This document shows positions 36,301 through 44,500 of a stretch of 64,000 bases of DNA, one piece after another. A program made the translations under genes and the position numbers. The stretch's first letter is position 1. Every line of letters starts with the position of its first letter. This stretch comes from Clytia hemisphaerica (lineage: Eukaryota; Cnidaria; Hydrozoa; Leptothecata; Clytiidae), in NCBI GenBank assembly GCA_902728285.1, contig CACVBU010000575.1, forward strand, positions 569,298 to 633,297, read 5' to 3'. Under the pieces are notes generated by a model. That model had not been told where the DNA came from. It searched no databases and worked only from the letters and a program-made list of their open reading frames with translations.

Positions 36301-37747
36301 CTTTTCTTAGATTAACTTTCATGATGTGGTCCATCACAGATTCATCTGGCCCCAAATCTACAATTTGAAAAAATAAATTATTTACTAGCCGGTTTGCTAG
36401 CCGGAAAAATTAAACACATAAACCCTTTCCCAAGATCGGTGGATAAGCAGACTTCCCTAGTGTAAAGGTAGTTTAATTGGCTTCTGCGTGCGAGATCGTT
36501 GGTTCAATCCCCCACCGAGTTATACCAAAGATTCGAAAATGGTACTTGATCGCCTCTACGCTTGATGCTCAGCAATCGAAAAGAAAGATCAAGGCTAAAC
36601 TTTTCATCTTTGATCGGAGTTTTTAGAAAAGTGGTACCCTAATAGTAGCACTACTCGATGCTGGTCAATTTTTATTTCAATGAAACTTTCAGTTTTTTCA
36701 TTGAGTAGTGCTACCATTAGGGTACTTGCACAAAAACTCTGATCAAAGATTCTGCTTTGCCGGGATCAAGAAACTGTGTCCAGCGTATAAAAAGATCAGT
36801 GTCGCAAGACTTACTATGGGCAAAAATTACCCATCAGGCCAGTTAAGCAATTGAAATGAGGAAAATTACCAGCTAACCTTTAGTAAGTAAGTTTGCGACC
36901 GCAGTGGAAGGCGACCCGAATGGTTCCTCTCTCCAAATGTCTACCCGAAGGTAGAGGAGGTACCACTCCTTTATCTGGATTTCACCACTTACCCTTGATC
37001 TTTCTCTTTAGTTATTGACAATCAAGCAGGGAGGCATCAAGTACTTTTTTGTACTAAGTGCGTAGTCTATGGTAAGACTTGGCTGGGGATTGAACCCAGG
37101 ACCTTACACATCGTAACAGGATGCTCTCACCGCTCTACCTATTTGCTACGGTCGATCCTACCTGCTCCTGCTCCTGGAGGCGGCGGTGCGCCATTGAAGT
37201 CAGTAGTGAAGTTTTTCTTGTGGTTATGATGGTGGAGTTTGTGAGCTGCAGTCGTCGAAGCTGGAAGAAAAGAAATCGAGTAACAGAGAGTCCATTCGTC
37301 TAAAATATGCACTGTATTTTACTGCCATGTGGAAAAACCATTCTCAGGGGAATCAGTCTTATTAGGTTTACATGGTTTCCACATTGTAGCCATAAAGGTG
37401 CATACTTAAAGCGAATGGACTTATCTAAAATAGGCCTACTTTCTCTATTGCTCTTCACTTTAAAGATCAGTCTCGTGCCCAGATCTACTTTACACTTTTT
37501 TTTGATTTTACTAATAATGAGGTCAATAAAATCGTGAGCGCTATCAGTATCATTAAAAACCTAAAGCTAAGGGCACTAAGGCTAAGGCTATTTTCTTTGC
37601 AATCTTACCGTTGAAGGGATGATCAAAGTAAAAATCTTCGTCGGGTTTTTTTCGAAAAATTGCCAATCGACCCCCTTCAATAAAGCATAAAGGATACTCA
37701 CCCACGCTTACGACTATTAGCAAAACCACAAAATTCTTTTCTTTCAT
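21328..37747 (-). CDS. Secreted astacin (M12A) metalloprotease with C-terminal ShK repeats; reading frame does not close
   Basis: Minus-strand exons are 37702-37747, 37162-37260, 36301-36357, 35493-35525, 26671-26856, 25873-25981, 25420-25541, 24301-24354, 22997-23087, 22043-22234 and 21328-21530. Exon 1 is a signal peptide, then a His-rich pro-region. The catalytic domain starts near RGQWTDGEIPYTF. The zinc site HEMMHAAGFYHEQ (about residues 205-217) and Met-turn SVMHYG (about 260-265) mark a plausibly active astacin. A Gly-codon microsatellite linker leads to two Cys modules. The second has the complete six-Cys ShK pattern ending CPKSCGFC; the first lacks its leading Cys. Exon lengths total 1192 nt, one over a multiple of three: the catalytic frame runs into (TGG)n while the ShK exon needs (GGT)n. 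Such proteases act in development, matrix turnover or nematocysts; the role here is unknown. The 9-kb intron after 35493 hosts another gene. Confidence 0.83.
21565..21735. repeat. Tigger/pogo-like MITE fragment (TTCGAATTAGAG family)
   Basis: It contains AGAGTCTCCATATCTCGAAC and, inverted, GTTCGAGTTGAAGAGACTCC around a GTTCGAATTA-rich core. Related phrases occur at about 31528-31637, 32861-32945, 40974-41075 and 43486-43636. Confidence 0.5.
22049..22090. repeat. (CCA)n / (TGG)n microsatellite in astacin exon 10
   Basis: About eleven trinucleotide units are followed by two GGGG runs on the minus strand. It encodes the linker between the protease and ShK modules and is where the reading frame changes. 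Confidence 0.8.
22355..22560. repeat. Irregular GGATATCCAGGGGGTT array
   Basis: About five copies of GATATCCAGGGGGTT, some variant, are spaced 30-60 bp apart and separated by AT-rich spacers. It lies in an intron of the astacin gene. Confidence 0.6.
23155..23538. mobile_element. 384-bp MITE, TA target site
   Basis: The ends are CATGTTTTTTTATAAGC and complement, flanked by TA (23153-23154, 23539-23540). Many internal TAAGCATA phrases occur. A truncated copy is at 17526-17611. It lies in an astacin-gene intron. Confidence 0.7.
25073..25240. mobile_element. 168-bp palindromic MITE
   Basis: CTTGATATGCGTAAGTCAAG at the left pairs with its near complement at the right. AATGACGTAATCTTGA is present in both arms. 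A half-copy is at about 29930-30003. Confidence 0.65.
26338..26408 (-). repeat. tRNA-like SINE head or tRNA pseudogene
   Basis: On the minus strand TAGTGGTATGATGG resembles a pol III A box and GAGTTCGATTCCC a B box at tRNA-like spacing. The acceptor stem does not close well. Confidence 0.45.
27177..27412. mobile_element. MITE, copy 1 of a 240-bp family
   Basis: The ends are TTAAAGGTTTTGT and near complement. The inner sequence matches 42392-42620 in opposite orientation, for example CCTATTGTTA, CATATCAGACACA and CAATCTTGCTCCAC. Confidence 0.65.
27655..27712 (-). repeat. tRNA-like fragment
   Basis: On the minus strand GGTTCAATGGATAGAGCGC is a good tRNA D-arm/A-box match, followed by an anticodon-arm-like stretch. 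The T arm is not recognisable. Confidence 0.4.
28352..28550. repeat. Degenerate repeat shared with 30546-30725
   Basis: Both stretches share phrases such as atgtgtggata, cttttcat and gaaggtgga in the same order, with C-rich runs. The origin is unknown. Confidence 0.45.
29157..29238. mobile_element. ACGTT-rich foldback element
   Basis: AGCTACCCACAACGCTGTTT and, inverted, AACAGTGTCGTGTGCCAGCT flank repeated AACGTT phrases. It has the same architecture as 12645-12742. Confidence 0.55.
29246..29405 (+). mobile_element. SINE with conserved body (copy 1)
   Basis: The body contains CTTGATGCTCAGCAACTAAA then GAAAGATCAAGGGTAAG and CCCCTACCTTCG. It is shared with the SINEs at 36447-36606 (plus) and 36880-37140 (minus). 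Its tRNA-like head is degraded to a B-box-like TTGGTTCAACC. Confidence 0.6.
29473..29668. mobile_element. 196-bp MITE (GCCGCGCGG family)
   Basis: ATACACCTTTTTGACAGTAG pairs with its near complement ending GTGTAT. Inner inverted repeats are CCAATTGCCGCGCGG and AAAAAGGACTGGGA. Other copies are at about 30005-30130 (partial) and 61885-62073. Confidence 0.7.
30206..30473. mobile_element. 268-bp G-tract foldback MITE
   Basis: GTACTCTTAGGTGCCAAATA at the left is perfectly complementary to the right end. The inside has several runs of up to about 15 G. It lies just upstream of the nested PAN/PA14 gene. Confidence 0.75.
30854..35149 (+). CDS. Secreted PAN + PA14-like protein, nested in an astacin-gene intron
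   Basis: Plus-strand exons are 30854-31475, 31941-32066, 32973-33294 and 34987-35149. They total 1233 nt (410 residues), with GT-AG junctions and matching phases. A signal peptide (about residues 1-20) is followed by a PAN/apple-like module (SLEVCFDRCVAETPCKSINY, then ECQHVDYD). A unique segment with NYCITSTGSDPCNFG follows. The C-terminal half looks like a PA14/fibrocystin-type beta domain: ALFAPDVTGVYSFWLRGDG, then HGKMYYMELLFYQGTGGDLL and a short tail. PA14 domains usually bind glycans or ligands outside the cell; the ligand here is unknown. No membrane segment follows, so it is likely secreted. The gene lies wholly inside the intron between astacin exons 35493-35525 and 26671-26856, on the opposite strand. 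PAN and PA14 calls are by pattern only. Confidence 0.72.
31795..31905. repeat. TTCTCGACCATGCGATAAAGG tandem repeat
   Basis: Three to four imperfect units of 21-28 bp around TTCTCGACCATGCGAT lie in intron 1 of the nested gene. Confidence 0.6.
32249..32519. mobile_element. 270-bp G-tract foldback MITE
   Basis: CTCGGGTACCTAATAGCTGG pairs with CCTGGCTATTAGGTCGGGTA at the right. The inside has runs of G and C of 8-12 and a repeated TTTTCCACCCAGGACAT. The left end of another copy begins near 63916 and runs off the window. Confidence 0.7.
33761..33994. mobile_element. MITE of the CCACTTTCGCGCGAA family, copy 1
   Basis: The ends are TCCACTTTCGTGCGAAGC and complement. The inside contains TCTGAAGAAAAGATTACGTC. 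A full copy is at 45925-46152 and a half copy at 46232-46353. It lies in the last intron of the nested gene. Confidence 0.7.
34251..34393. mobile_element. Palindromic CCAAT/CRE MITE, copy 1
   Basis: TGATATGCACCGTTGCAATG at the left pairs with the right end. The core is GATTGGTTGTAAGTGACGTA and its near complement, giving facing CCAAT and CRE-like motifs. Copies 2 and 3 are at 45727-45881 and 56409-56553. Confidence 0.75.
34407..34702. mobile_element. 296-bp MITE (CCTTAAG family), TA target site
   Basis: CCTTAAGTGGATAAATTTTG pairs with the right end. TA is at 34405-34406 and 34703-34704. The inside repeats TTTAATTTGGCGA. Confidence 0.8.
35111..35355. repeat. 90-bp tandem duplication over the nested gene's last codons
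   Basis: The block ATAATCGTTGG...CTTCTGGTCTTGCTTTTAT recurs 90 bp downstream (35111 and 35201), with a third partial copy at about 35302. It includes the last coding residues and the stop codon. Confidence 0.65.
35388..35393 (+). promoter_or_regulatory. AATAAA poly(A) signal candidate
   Basis: It lies 239 nt after the stop codon of the nested PAN/PA14-like gene and before the next astacin exon on the other strand. Confidence 0.45.
35692..35944. mobile_element. G-tract foldback MITE, 253 bp
   Basis: GGGGGGCACTCGATTTCG at the left and CATATGAGTGCCCCCCCC at the right are imperfect inverted ends. It lies in the astacin intron between exons 35493-35525 and 36301-36357. Confidence 0.55.
36447..36606 (+). 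mobile_element. tRNA-derived SINE (copy 2)
   Basis: The pol III A-box-like TAGTGTAAAGGTAG and B box GGTTCAATCCCC lie about 45 bp apart. The shared body ACGCTTGATGCTCAGCAATC, AAGAAAGATCAAGGC follows. A MITE (36609-36764) interrupts the 3' part. Confidence 0.65.
36609..36764. mobile_element. 156-bp MITE inserted in a SINE
   Basis: TTTGATCGGAGTTTTTAGAA and its complement bound a palindrome with GTAGCACTACTC inside. Related ends occur at about 45134 and 59563-59620. Confidence 0.65.
36880..37140 (-). mobile_element. tRNA-derived SINE (copy 3)
   Basis: On the minus strand GGTAGAGCGGTGAGAGC and the B box CTGGGTTCAATCCCC form the head. The body carries AATAACTAAAGAGAAAGATC then AAGGGTAAG and CTCTACCTTCGGGTAG, as in copy 1. 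It lies between astacin exons 2 and 3, close to exon 37162-37260. Confidence 0.7.
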
Positions 37748-39175
37748 TATTTTCTTCCCCTATAAAATACAATAAATCTAATATTTTGTCAGCCATAACA
37801 AAGAAGACCCTTTCGTGGATTAGAGAGAATCTACTCTAGTTCGATTTCGAGAATTTAGCGTATCCTTATACGTTTTTTTTTTATTAGAACACTTAAATTT
37901 TGGTTGAGGCTGGATGTGCTTATTTTCTTTATAATTTACAGCCTATAAACATGTTCTTAAACACGTTCTTAATTTTCAAAACACTAAAGCTTTTTTCACA
38001 TGTACGTAAAATTTTAATTAAGACCTTGAAGGGTGGGGAATTTCCCCAAGCTTACGTAGTGTTTTAATGCCTTATGTAGAGTTTGCTTACGTTCAAAAAG
38101 TTTTGAAGTCACGTAAGACCCTCTTAATCAACAAAAACTCTTCATAATGTCGGGGAAATTCCCAAAAGACAGCCTTACGAACGATTTTCCGTAAGGTCTA
38201 AAGTAAAATTTTACGTGCATGTAAAAAAAGCTTAAAAGTACAAAATCCTTACGTCAAATTTACAGGCAGAATAACAATAACAAATGTCTTTTCTTCCTGA
38301 CTAACATCAAACTTAGAAACTCTGAAAACTGGGAAATCAAATGTGTTCTTGAGACGACGACCCTTGCGAATTTTAGGAAATGATGTTTTCAAATGTGTTT
38401 TAAACTACGTACTTGAAAAATTGAAAATCTTGCTGTTTTTAGTTAATTTTTTCTGAGCAGAGGTTGGCCATGTTCTTAAAATTTCGTCGATCTTCAGCCT
38501 TAAATGTTCTTATAAACTTGGTTCTAATAAAAAAAAAAACGAATACTGTACTGTATCTCAACAATTCAAGACAATTTTAACCCCCCTTTAACGTCCCATC
38601 AAAAGTCCTTCTGGCAAAATCTCCAACACCAGCAGTCTAATCCAAAAAAAACTCTTTTGTTCTTGCGTCTCTTTAAGAATAAATAAACCGTACGATCCAG
38701 AATTTTCCAAAGCACAGCAAGCAAATCAGTGCAATATTCAGAAGGTTGGTTTTGTGTTTGAAGAATCTTAAAGATTGTTCGAGTTTATAAACAATGCATA
38801 AACAATAGTTTCTTGGAGGAAGCTTGAATGAAAATCTTCAAGATACTTTAATTCTTTAGTGCCTTTGGGTTTTATGGTTTTAGACAATTGTTTTCTTTGT
38901 AGCCCGAATTGCGACCTCCACAAAACCGCAGGTAGTATAAGGAGCACGAATCCGTTAAGTGGATGCCAGCAACTTTGTATCAACCTAACATTTTTCTGCC
39001 AGTATAAAGTACTATAAATGCCAGTAGTGTATGTAAACAGAATTCAACAAATTTGAATTTTATAAGAACACGATATGATTGGAATTCGGAAAAAACCTAT
39101 CAAGAAAAAACTAATAATAACCTAATTTTAAGCCCTTAAAGTACCTTTCTTTTGTCAGTAAAGAATACTTTGGGT

Positions 39176-39592
39176 GTACAAACTTTCGCGAGCAGGAACC
39201 TTCGCGAGGACGAAAAATCGCAAAATTCACGACATTTACTTTCGCGAATTTAACGGAAAGATATTTTTCGCGAGCATAAACTTTCGCGAATCAAGATGTA
39301 AAATTGAGTATTTTCACATGAAAAAATGGCTTAGAGGGACAAATACTTCTTGGATTAGCTTGAAACATTTGTTTTTGGACTAATTAGTCTTTTAGCAGGC
39401 TAAAAAGTGCCATAAAAGTTACATCTTATTCAAAGTTTGAAGTTTTACAGATTTTCTATTTTGTCAAGAATTTTTCGCGAGCATAAACTTTCGCGAATGG
39501 CCTTCCTAGAATTTTTAAAGACATTTACTTTCGCGAAAAGGGCCAAAATTAGCGAAAATCGCTAGTTTCTACTCGCGAAAGTTTGTACGCCT
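39176..39592. mobile_element. 417-bp MITE with CGCGAAAGTTTGTA ends
   Basis: TGTACAAACTTTCGCGAGCA at the left pairs with CTCGCGAAAGTTTGTACG at the right. TTTCGCGAA phrases recur inside in both orientations. Confidence 0.75.
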
Positions 39593-39896
39593 AAAGTACA
39601 TCTTATAAAATATTTCGAAATAATGTCAAAAAAGTCCTAAATTATAGAAATATACCTTTCCAACATAAAGGGGGTTATGGCCGTCCCATCCAACCAATCA
39701 GATTTAAACCATTGCAGTTTTGGAATGCTGCATTCCTGGCAACCACACTAATGGGCGAGAGTTTATACAGCAAAAACCAGTTCATCGTGCTGCTAATGTT
39801 TTCTCTGAAATACCTGAATTTCTTATACATTCGATTTTACCTAAATGGTAAAATGATAAAAAACATTCACTAAAACGACAATGGTAAAAAATGAAG

Positions 39897-40250
39897 TGTC
39901 AGGGGGAGGGGGCAGCTGGGAAAAAGGACCGACGGGTATGTGCGGGTCCTAAGGGTACCTTTTCCAATATGTTTAAAATGCACTGTAAGGGTCGGAAAAA
40001 CTAGAGATGCACTGTAGTGTAAGGGTAGAAATTTCAGAAAATTCTTGAAAAATCTAGATATCTAGATATTTTGACCCAAAATGCTAGAATTTTGACCATA
40101 TTTTGCACGAAAGGGATCGAAAATTTGAGGGAAAATGCACTCTAAGGGTATGATTTTTGTTGCACTGTAAGGGTGCAATTTTAAAAGCCAATTTTTGGCC
40201 CGCACATACCGTCAGTCCGCAAACCCAGTGTCCCCCCCTCCGGGGTCATG
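39897..40250. mobile_element. G-rich foldback element
   Basis: GTGTCAGGGGGAGGGGGCAG then GACGGGTATGTGCGGG pairs with CCCGCACATACCGTCAG and GTGTCCCCCCCTCC at the right. The interior repeats CACTGTAAGGGT. Confidence 0.65.
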
Positions 40251-40309
40251 GGTCAGTCATATATCAAGCTAGACAAGGCTAGATATCGAAAAATTCGATG
40301 CAATAACAG

Positions 40310-40561
40310 TGCCGTAGGAAGCATTTCCATATTGGGGGGGGGGGTGAAGTTTAGTGACACCGCGAGGGCCAACCATGGTTTGGCCCGAAGAGAGAAATTT
40401 TGAAAATTTGAGCTCTAGATTGCTTGAAAATGCACTCAATTGTGACAATTATGACAAATTAAAAAAGAAAAACTTTGCATTTTGCAAAATAATCATTTTT
40501 GAAAAAATTAGTGGGGGGGGGGGGCATAGCCCCCTCTTGCCCCCTCAGTTGCTACGGCACT
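40310..40561. mobile_element. hAT-like MITE with G runs
   Basis: CAGTGCCGTAG at 40310 and CTACGGCACTG at the right are the terminal repeats; two runs of 11-13 G lie inside. No clean 8-bp target duplication was found. Confidence 0.6.
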
Positions 40562-40817
40562 GAATGATGGATTCAATCAATCTTGTTTTTCTCTATCGTC
40601 TCTTTTAAACATGTATGTAATTGATATGCTTATAAAAAGTGATTCCTAAAAAGAAAGCAAAGAGGATATTAGAAAACCAGAGAGGAGCTGTCAATCAAAA
40701 AAGATTACACCATAATCAAAAATATAATTTTAACATCTCAGCAAGAAAAAACAATCGATGTTTGTGACATCATAATCTCTCGTATTTATCAGTAAGAGAG
40801 TTTCTTACACATTCAAC

Positions 40818-40890
40818 GGTTTCGTAGTGTAGTGGTTATCACGTTCGCTTTACACGCGAAAGGTCCCCGGTTCGAGCCCGGGCGGAACCA
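40818..40890 (+). tRNA. tRNA-Val (anticodon TAC)
   Basis: The 73-nt cloverleaf has acceptor GGTTTCG / CGGAACC (one G-T pair) with discriminator A at 40890, and an A box TAGTGTAGTGG. The anticodon stem TTCGC/GCGAA holds loop TTTACAC, with TAC at 40851-40853. The T arm is CCCGG TTCGAGC CCGGG. All arms pair, so it looks functional. A T-rich terminator is weak (gagtttttg just downstream). Confidence 0.95.
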
Positions 40891-41580
40891 TGAGTTTTTG
40901 AAAGATTCTCATCTCAGTTCAATAGTGGGAGTATGTAAGGGAGGGGGCTGTGAGCCGTACACAGTTGCATTTCTCTAATTCGATGAAGGGGTAACTTCGA
41001 ACTAGAGAAAAATTTACACCATATTTTACACCACTTTCCAGCAGAGGGCCAATGCTTTAGTTCGAATTAGAAGTTGATCGTAATGGCTGTAATCGCAACA
41101 TTCTTTTGCAACTTTAGGCCGCTTTAGGCTTATTGTGGGGCTTGATTGCCATGTTTCGTTGACGAAAAAGTCTAAATTTCATACTTCTTTTTCAGTGTTA
41201 CATACTTGTTTTTCAGTGTTACAGTGGCCGCTTTTTTGTACAACATCAAAACAACAAAAACAACATAAAAATCATTCAGAATTATTAAGAAAAATACTCT
41301 TTCATTTACAGCATCTACGAAAAAAAGATCTGCTGCATTTTCTGGTATTTTTTCAAGTCAAAAAGTGGAATGCGTAGAACAAAGACCAAAGATACGAGGG
41401 AGATAAATTTTTTAGATAATCTATAAGAAAGATTCGATATTTTCTCAGATTGGAATACAAAATAATTTTATAAAATTCTGATAATAAAAATTCACTCGGT
41501 AAAGGAGTTAACATTCGAAATTCCACTCTCCCTATGAGGGAGCAGCACAAATGATAGGTAGTCAGAAGAGAAATCTCCTA

Positions 41581-44500
41581 TCACTTCCGTTTACCGCCTC
41601 TCCCGCCTCTACCACCACCTCTCCCGCCGCCTCTACCACCACCTCTACCGCCTCTACCACCACCACGGGAGGAAAATCCACCGCTCTTACGGCCGCCACG
41701 AGAAGACGAACCGCCCGCGCGATCATTTTTACTTTTCTCAAATGATTTTTTACGCATATCGTTAAGTCTATTTTTGACCATTTCGTCTTTGGATTTCAAA
41801 ACACCCTTCTTTCGTTTTTTGCTTGGTCCTCCTGCAGTTTGTCCTCCTTGCTGTGGTTGGTTGCCGAATTTTCGTTTTCTTGAGAATTTATTTCCTAAAA
41901 TGTACAAGTTTTTATATAAGAACAAACTATATAAGAACATACGTCTTCGAGGACCAAAATGTTGAGAACAAGTTAAGATCTTTAAAACAACAAATTTCTT
42001 AGTCCTATGAAAAAGTGTATCGATTGTAGATTGAGTTATATATCTGAAAAGCTAATCAAAATTCAGAAACAACGCATGTTAACCAGAAAGTCAAAAACAT
42101 TCAAACCAAAAAAGAAATCATATCACCAACTCAACGTGACAAGGACACAGCGACCGACCTTAAAGTTTGTTCAAGCCAAACACTTTTTCGCTCTTGTTTT
42201 ATGAGAGCCCACACTCTGTCAAAAAAACATAAAATTTTCCACTGACCTTGCACCAACTTATCGACTTGCCCTTCCATTTCATCTGGGTTTTCCCTGGCTG
42301 TCAAACCGCTGAATTTGTTCTGTTTCATCCAATCACCGTATCTAAAAGCAGAGAAAAACATTTTCTAGAAAAAGTCTTAAATGTTTTATTTTCACATCTC
42401 AGTGTTCTCGTTTCATATCAGACACATATTTCATATCAGGAAAGTGTCTGCCTATTGTTATATTATGCTGATATAAGCAAAAAATGTTTTTCTTTCACTC
42501 TTTCTGGACAATCTTGCTCCACAACCGTGTCAATTCAATGTGAAAAAGCTTGTAAAAATTAAAATTGATGAGTAAGCAAACAATATCACTCTTTATTTAA
42601 AGGACAAAACCTTTAACAATAGTCGAACGTGCGCAACGCACTGGGCTCAACTTCAGTGGCTTCAAATTATTCATAGGCCCAATTGTAGACCCCCAGATAT
42701 TCACCCAATGAACAAGTGTGCCAAATTTCAACTAAATCCGACCATTTTGGAGGCCTGTAGGCTGCTCCAAAGCTTTAGCCTCGTTTTGGCAAAAAACTCG
42801 TCCCCATGCCCCAAAAATCAAAATTTTTGAAAAATGCAAAAACCACACCCAGATATTCACCCAAGGAACAAGTGTGCAAAATTTCAGCCAAATCGAACAA
42901 TTTTTGAAGTCCCCAGGCTGCCCCAAAGTTTTAGCCTCGTTTTGGCGAAAAACTCGTCCCCAGGCCCCAAAAATCAAAATTTCAAAAAATGAAAAAAAAC
43001 ACCCCCAGATATTCACCCAAGGAACAAGTGTGCAAAATTTCAGCCAAATCGAACAATTTTTGCTGTCTCCAGGCTGCCCTAAGGTTTTAGCCTCGTTTTG
43101 GCGAAAAACTCGTCCCCAGGCCCCAAAAATCAAAATTTTCAAAAAATGAAAAAACACCCCCAGATATTCACCCAAGGAACAAGTGTGCAAAATTTCAGCC
43201 AAATCGAACAATTTTTGAAGTCTCCAGGCTGCCCTAAGGTTTTAGCCTCGTTTTGGCGAAAAACTCGTCCCCAGGCCCCAAAAATCCAAATTTTCAAAAA
43301 ATGAAAAAAACACCCCCAGATATTCACCCAAGGAACAAGTGTGCAAAATTTAAGCCAAATCGAACAATTTTTGAAGTCTCCAGGCTGCCCCAAAGTTTTG
43401 GGACATACACACACACAGACACACACAGACACACATTCTCAGATTCTAACTCAACTGAAGTTAAGTTGAGAATAATCTTCAGTGCATTAATGATCTAATT
43501 CGAACCTTCGATAATTCAAACTAAAACATCGGTCTCCTCAGCTGGAAAGTGGTATAAAATATTTTCCGCAATCCGAATTTTTCTGTAACTCGAAGAAAAA
43601 TTTTGGTCCATTAAAGATCGAATTAGAGAGAGTCACCAGTAATCACATTGGTTAACGGAATATTTAACAAATGGAAAGAAAATACGAAAGGTTTGCTAAA
43701 GTCTTGTTTTAAGACCTAGCTTTGCTTTGCCACTCAACGTTTGAGCGACGCTACATAAATGAACGTACGTATATGAACGTAAGACGAATGTTATATGAAC
43801 GTTAGACGAATGTTATATGAACGTTAGACGAGTGTTATATGCACGTTAGATGAATGTTATATGAACGTTAGACGAGTGTTATATGCACGTTAGATGAATG
43901 TTATATGAAAGTTATATGAATGTTATATGAACGTTAAATGAATGTTAGATGAACGTTATGCGAATGTGTGTATGAGCCTCAGATCAATTCTGTATGAACG
44001 TTACATGAATGCGTATATGTGCCTTAGTTTAATTCTATGAACGTATGATGTATGTTATATGAACGTAAGATTAATGTTGTTTTGACGTTCTCACCTGTTA
44101 GATTTATAAGAAGCTTTGATATAACTTCCCGATTCTGTTTTGATCTTTTTGACTTTATCGTTACCTCCCACCGTCACAAACTTTTTGCGCTTACGGTCCC
44201 TATAAAGAGAAGATTGGAAGAAAACTCCTAAACTCGAGCCTAGTCCCTTAATTCACTTTTTTATGATTCTGATAGCGCTCACGATTATTCCGACGTCCAT
44301 CAGTATAATCAAAAGTTGTGTAAGCGGTCTGGGTACGAGATTAGAAGGTTGGAAACAGCGGTCATTCAGGGTCTCTTCCCCCCATGCCTAGAATGAAAAT
44401 TTTCTATTCCCCTCCCTCATTTTCCCCCACCCTGCCTACAAAAATTTCTCTGCCCCCCTCAAACATAAAAAGCTGTAATTTGATGAGTTTAACGCTTATT

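Larger units (their letters stand above)
37748..40817. other. Intergenic region with two foldback elements
   Basis: No gene is seen between the astacin start and the tRNA. MITEs are at 39176-39592 (CGCGAAAGTTTGTAC ends), about 39897-40250 (G-rich ends) and 40310-40561 (CAGTGCCGTAG ends). Confidence 0.4.

Noticed and set aside
41551..41745. Ser/Thr/Ala-rich plus-strand frame
   Set aside because: It is the antisense shadow of the RGG tail in the last DDX54 exon.
42690..43398. CRISPR-like array
   Set aside because: Units are contiguous 156-bp repeats with no unique spacers, in a eukaryotic intron.
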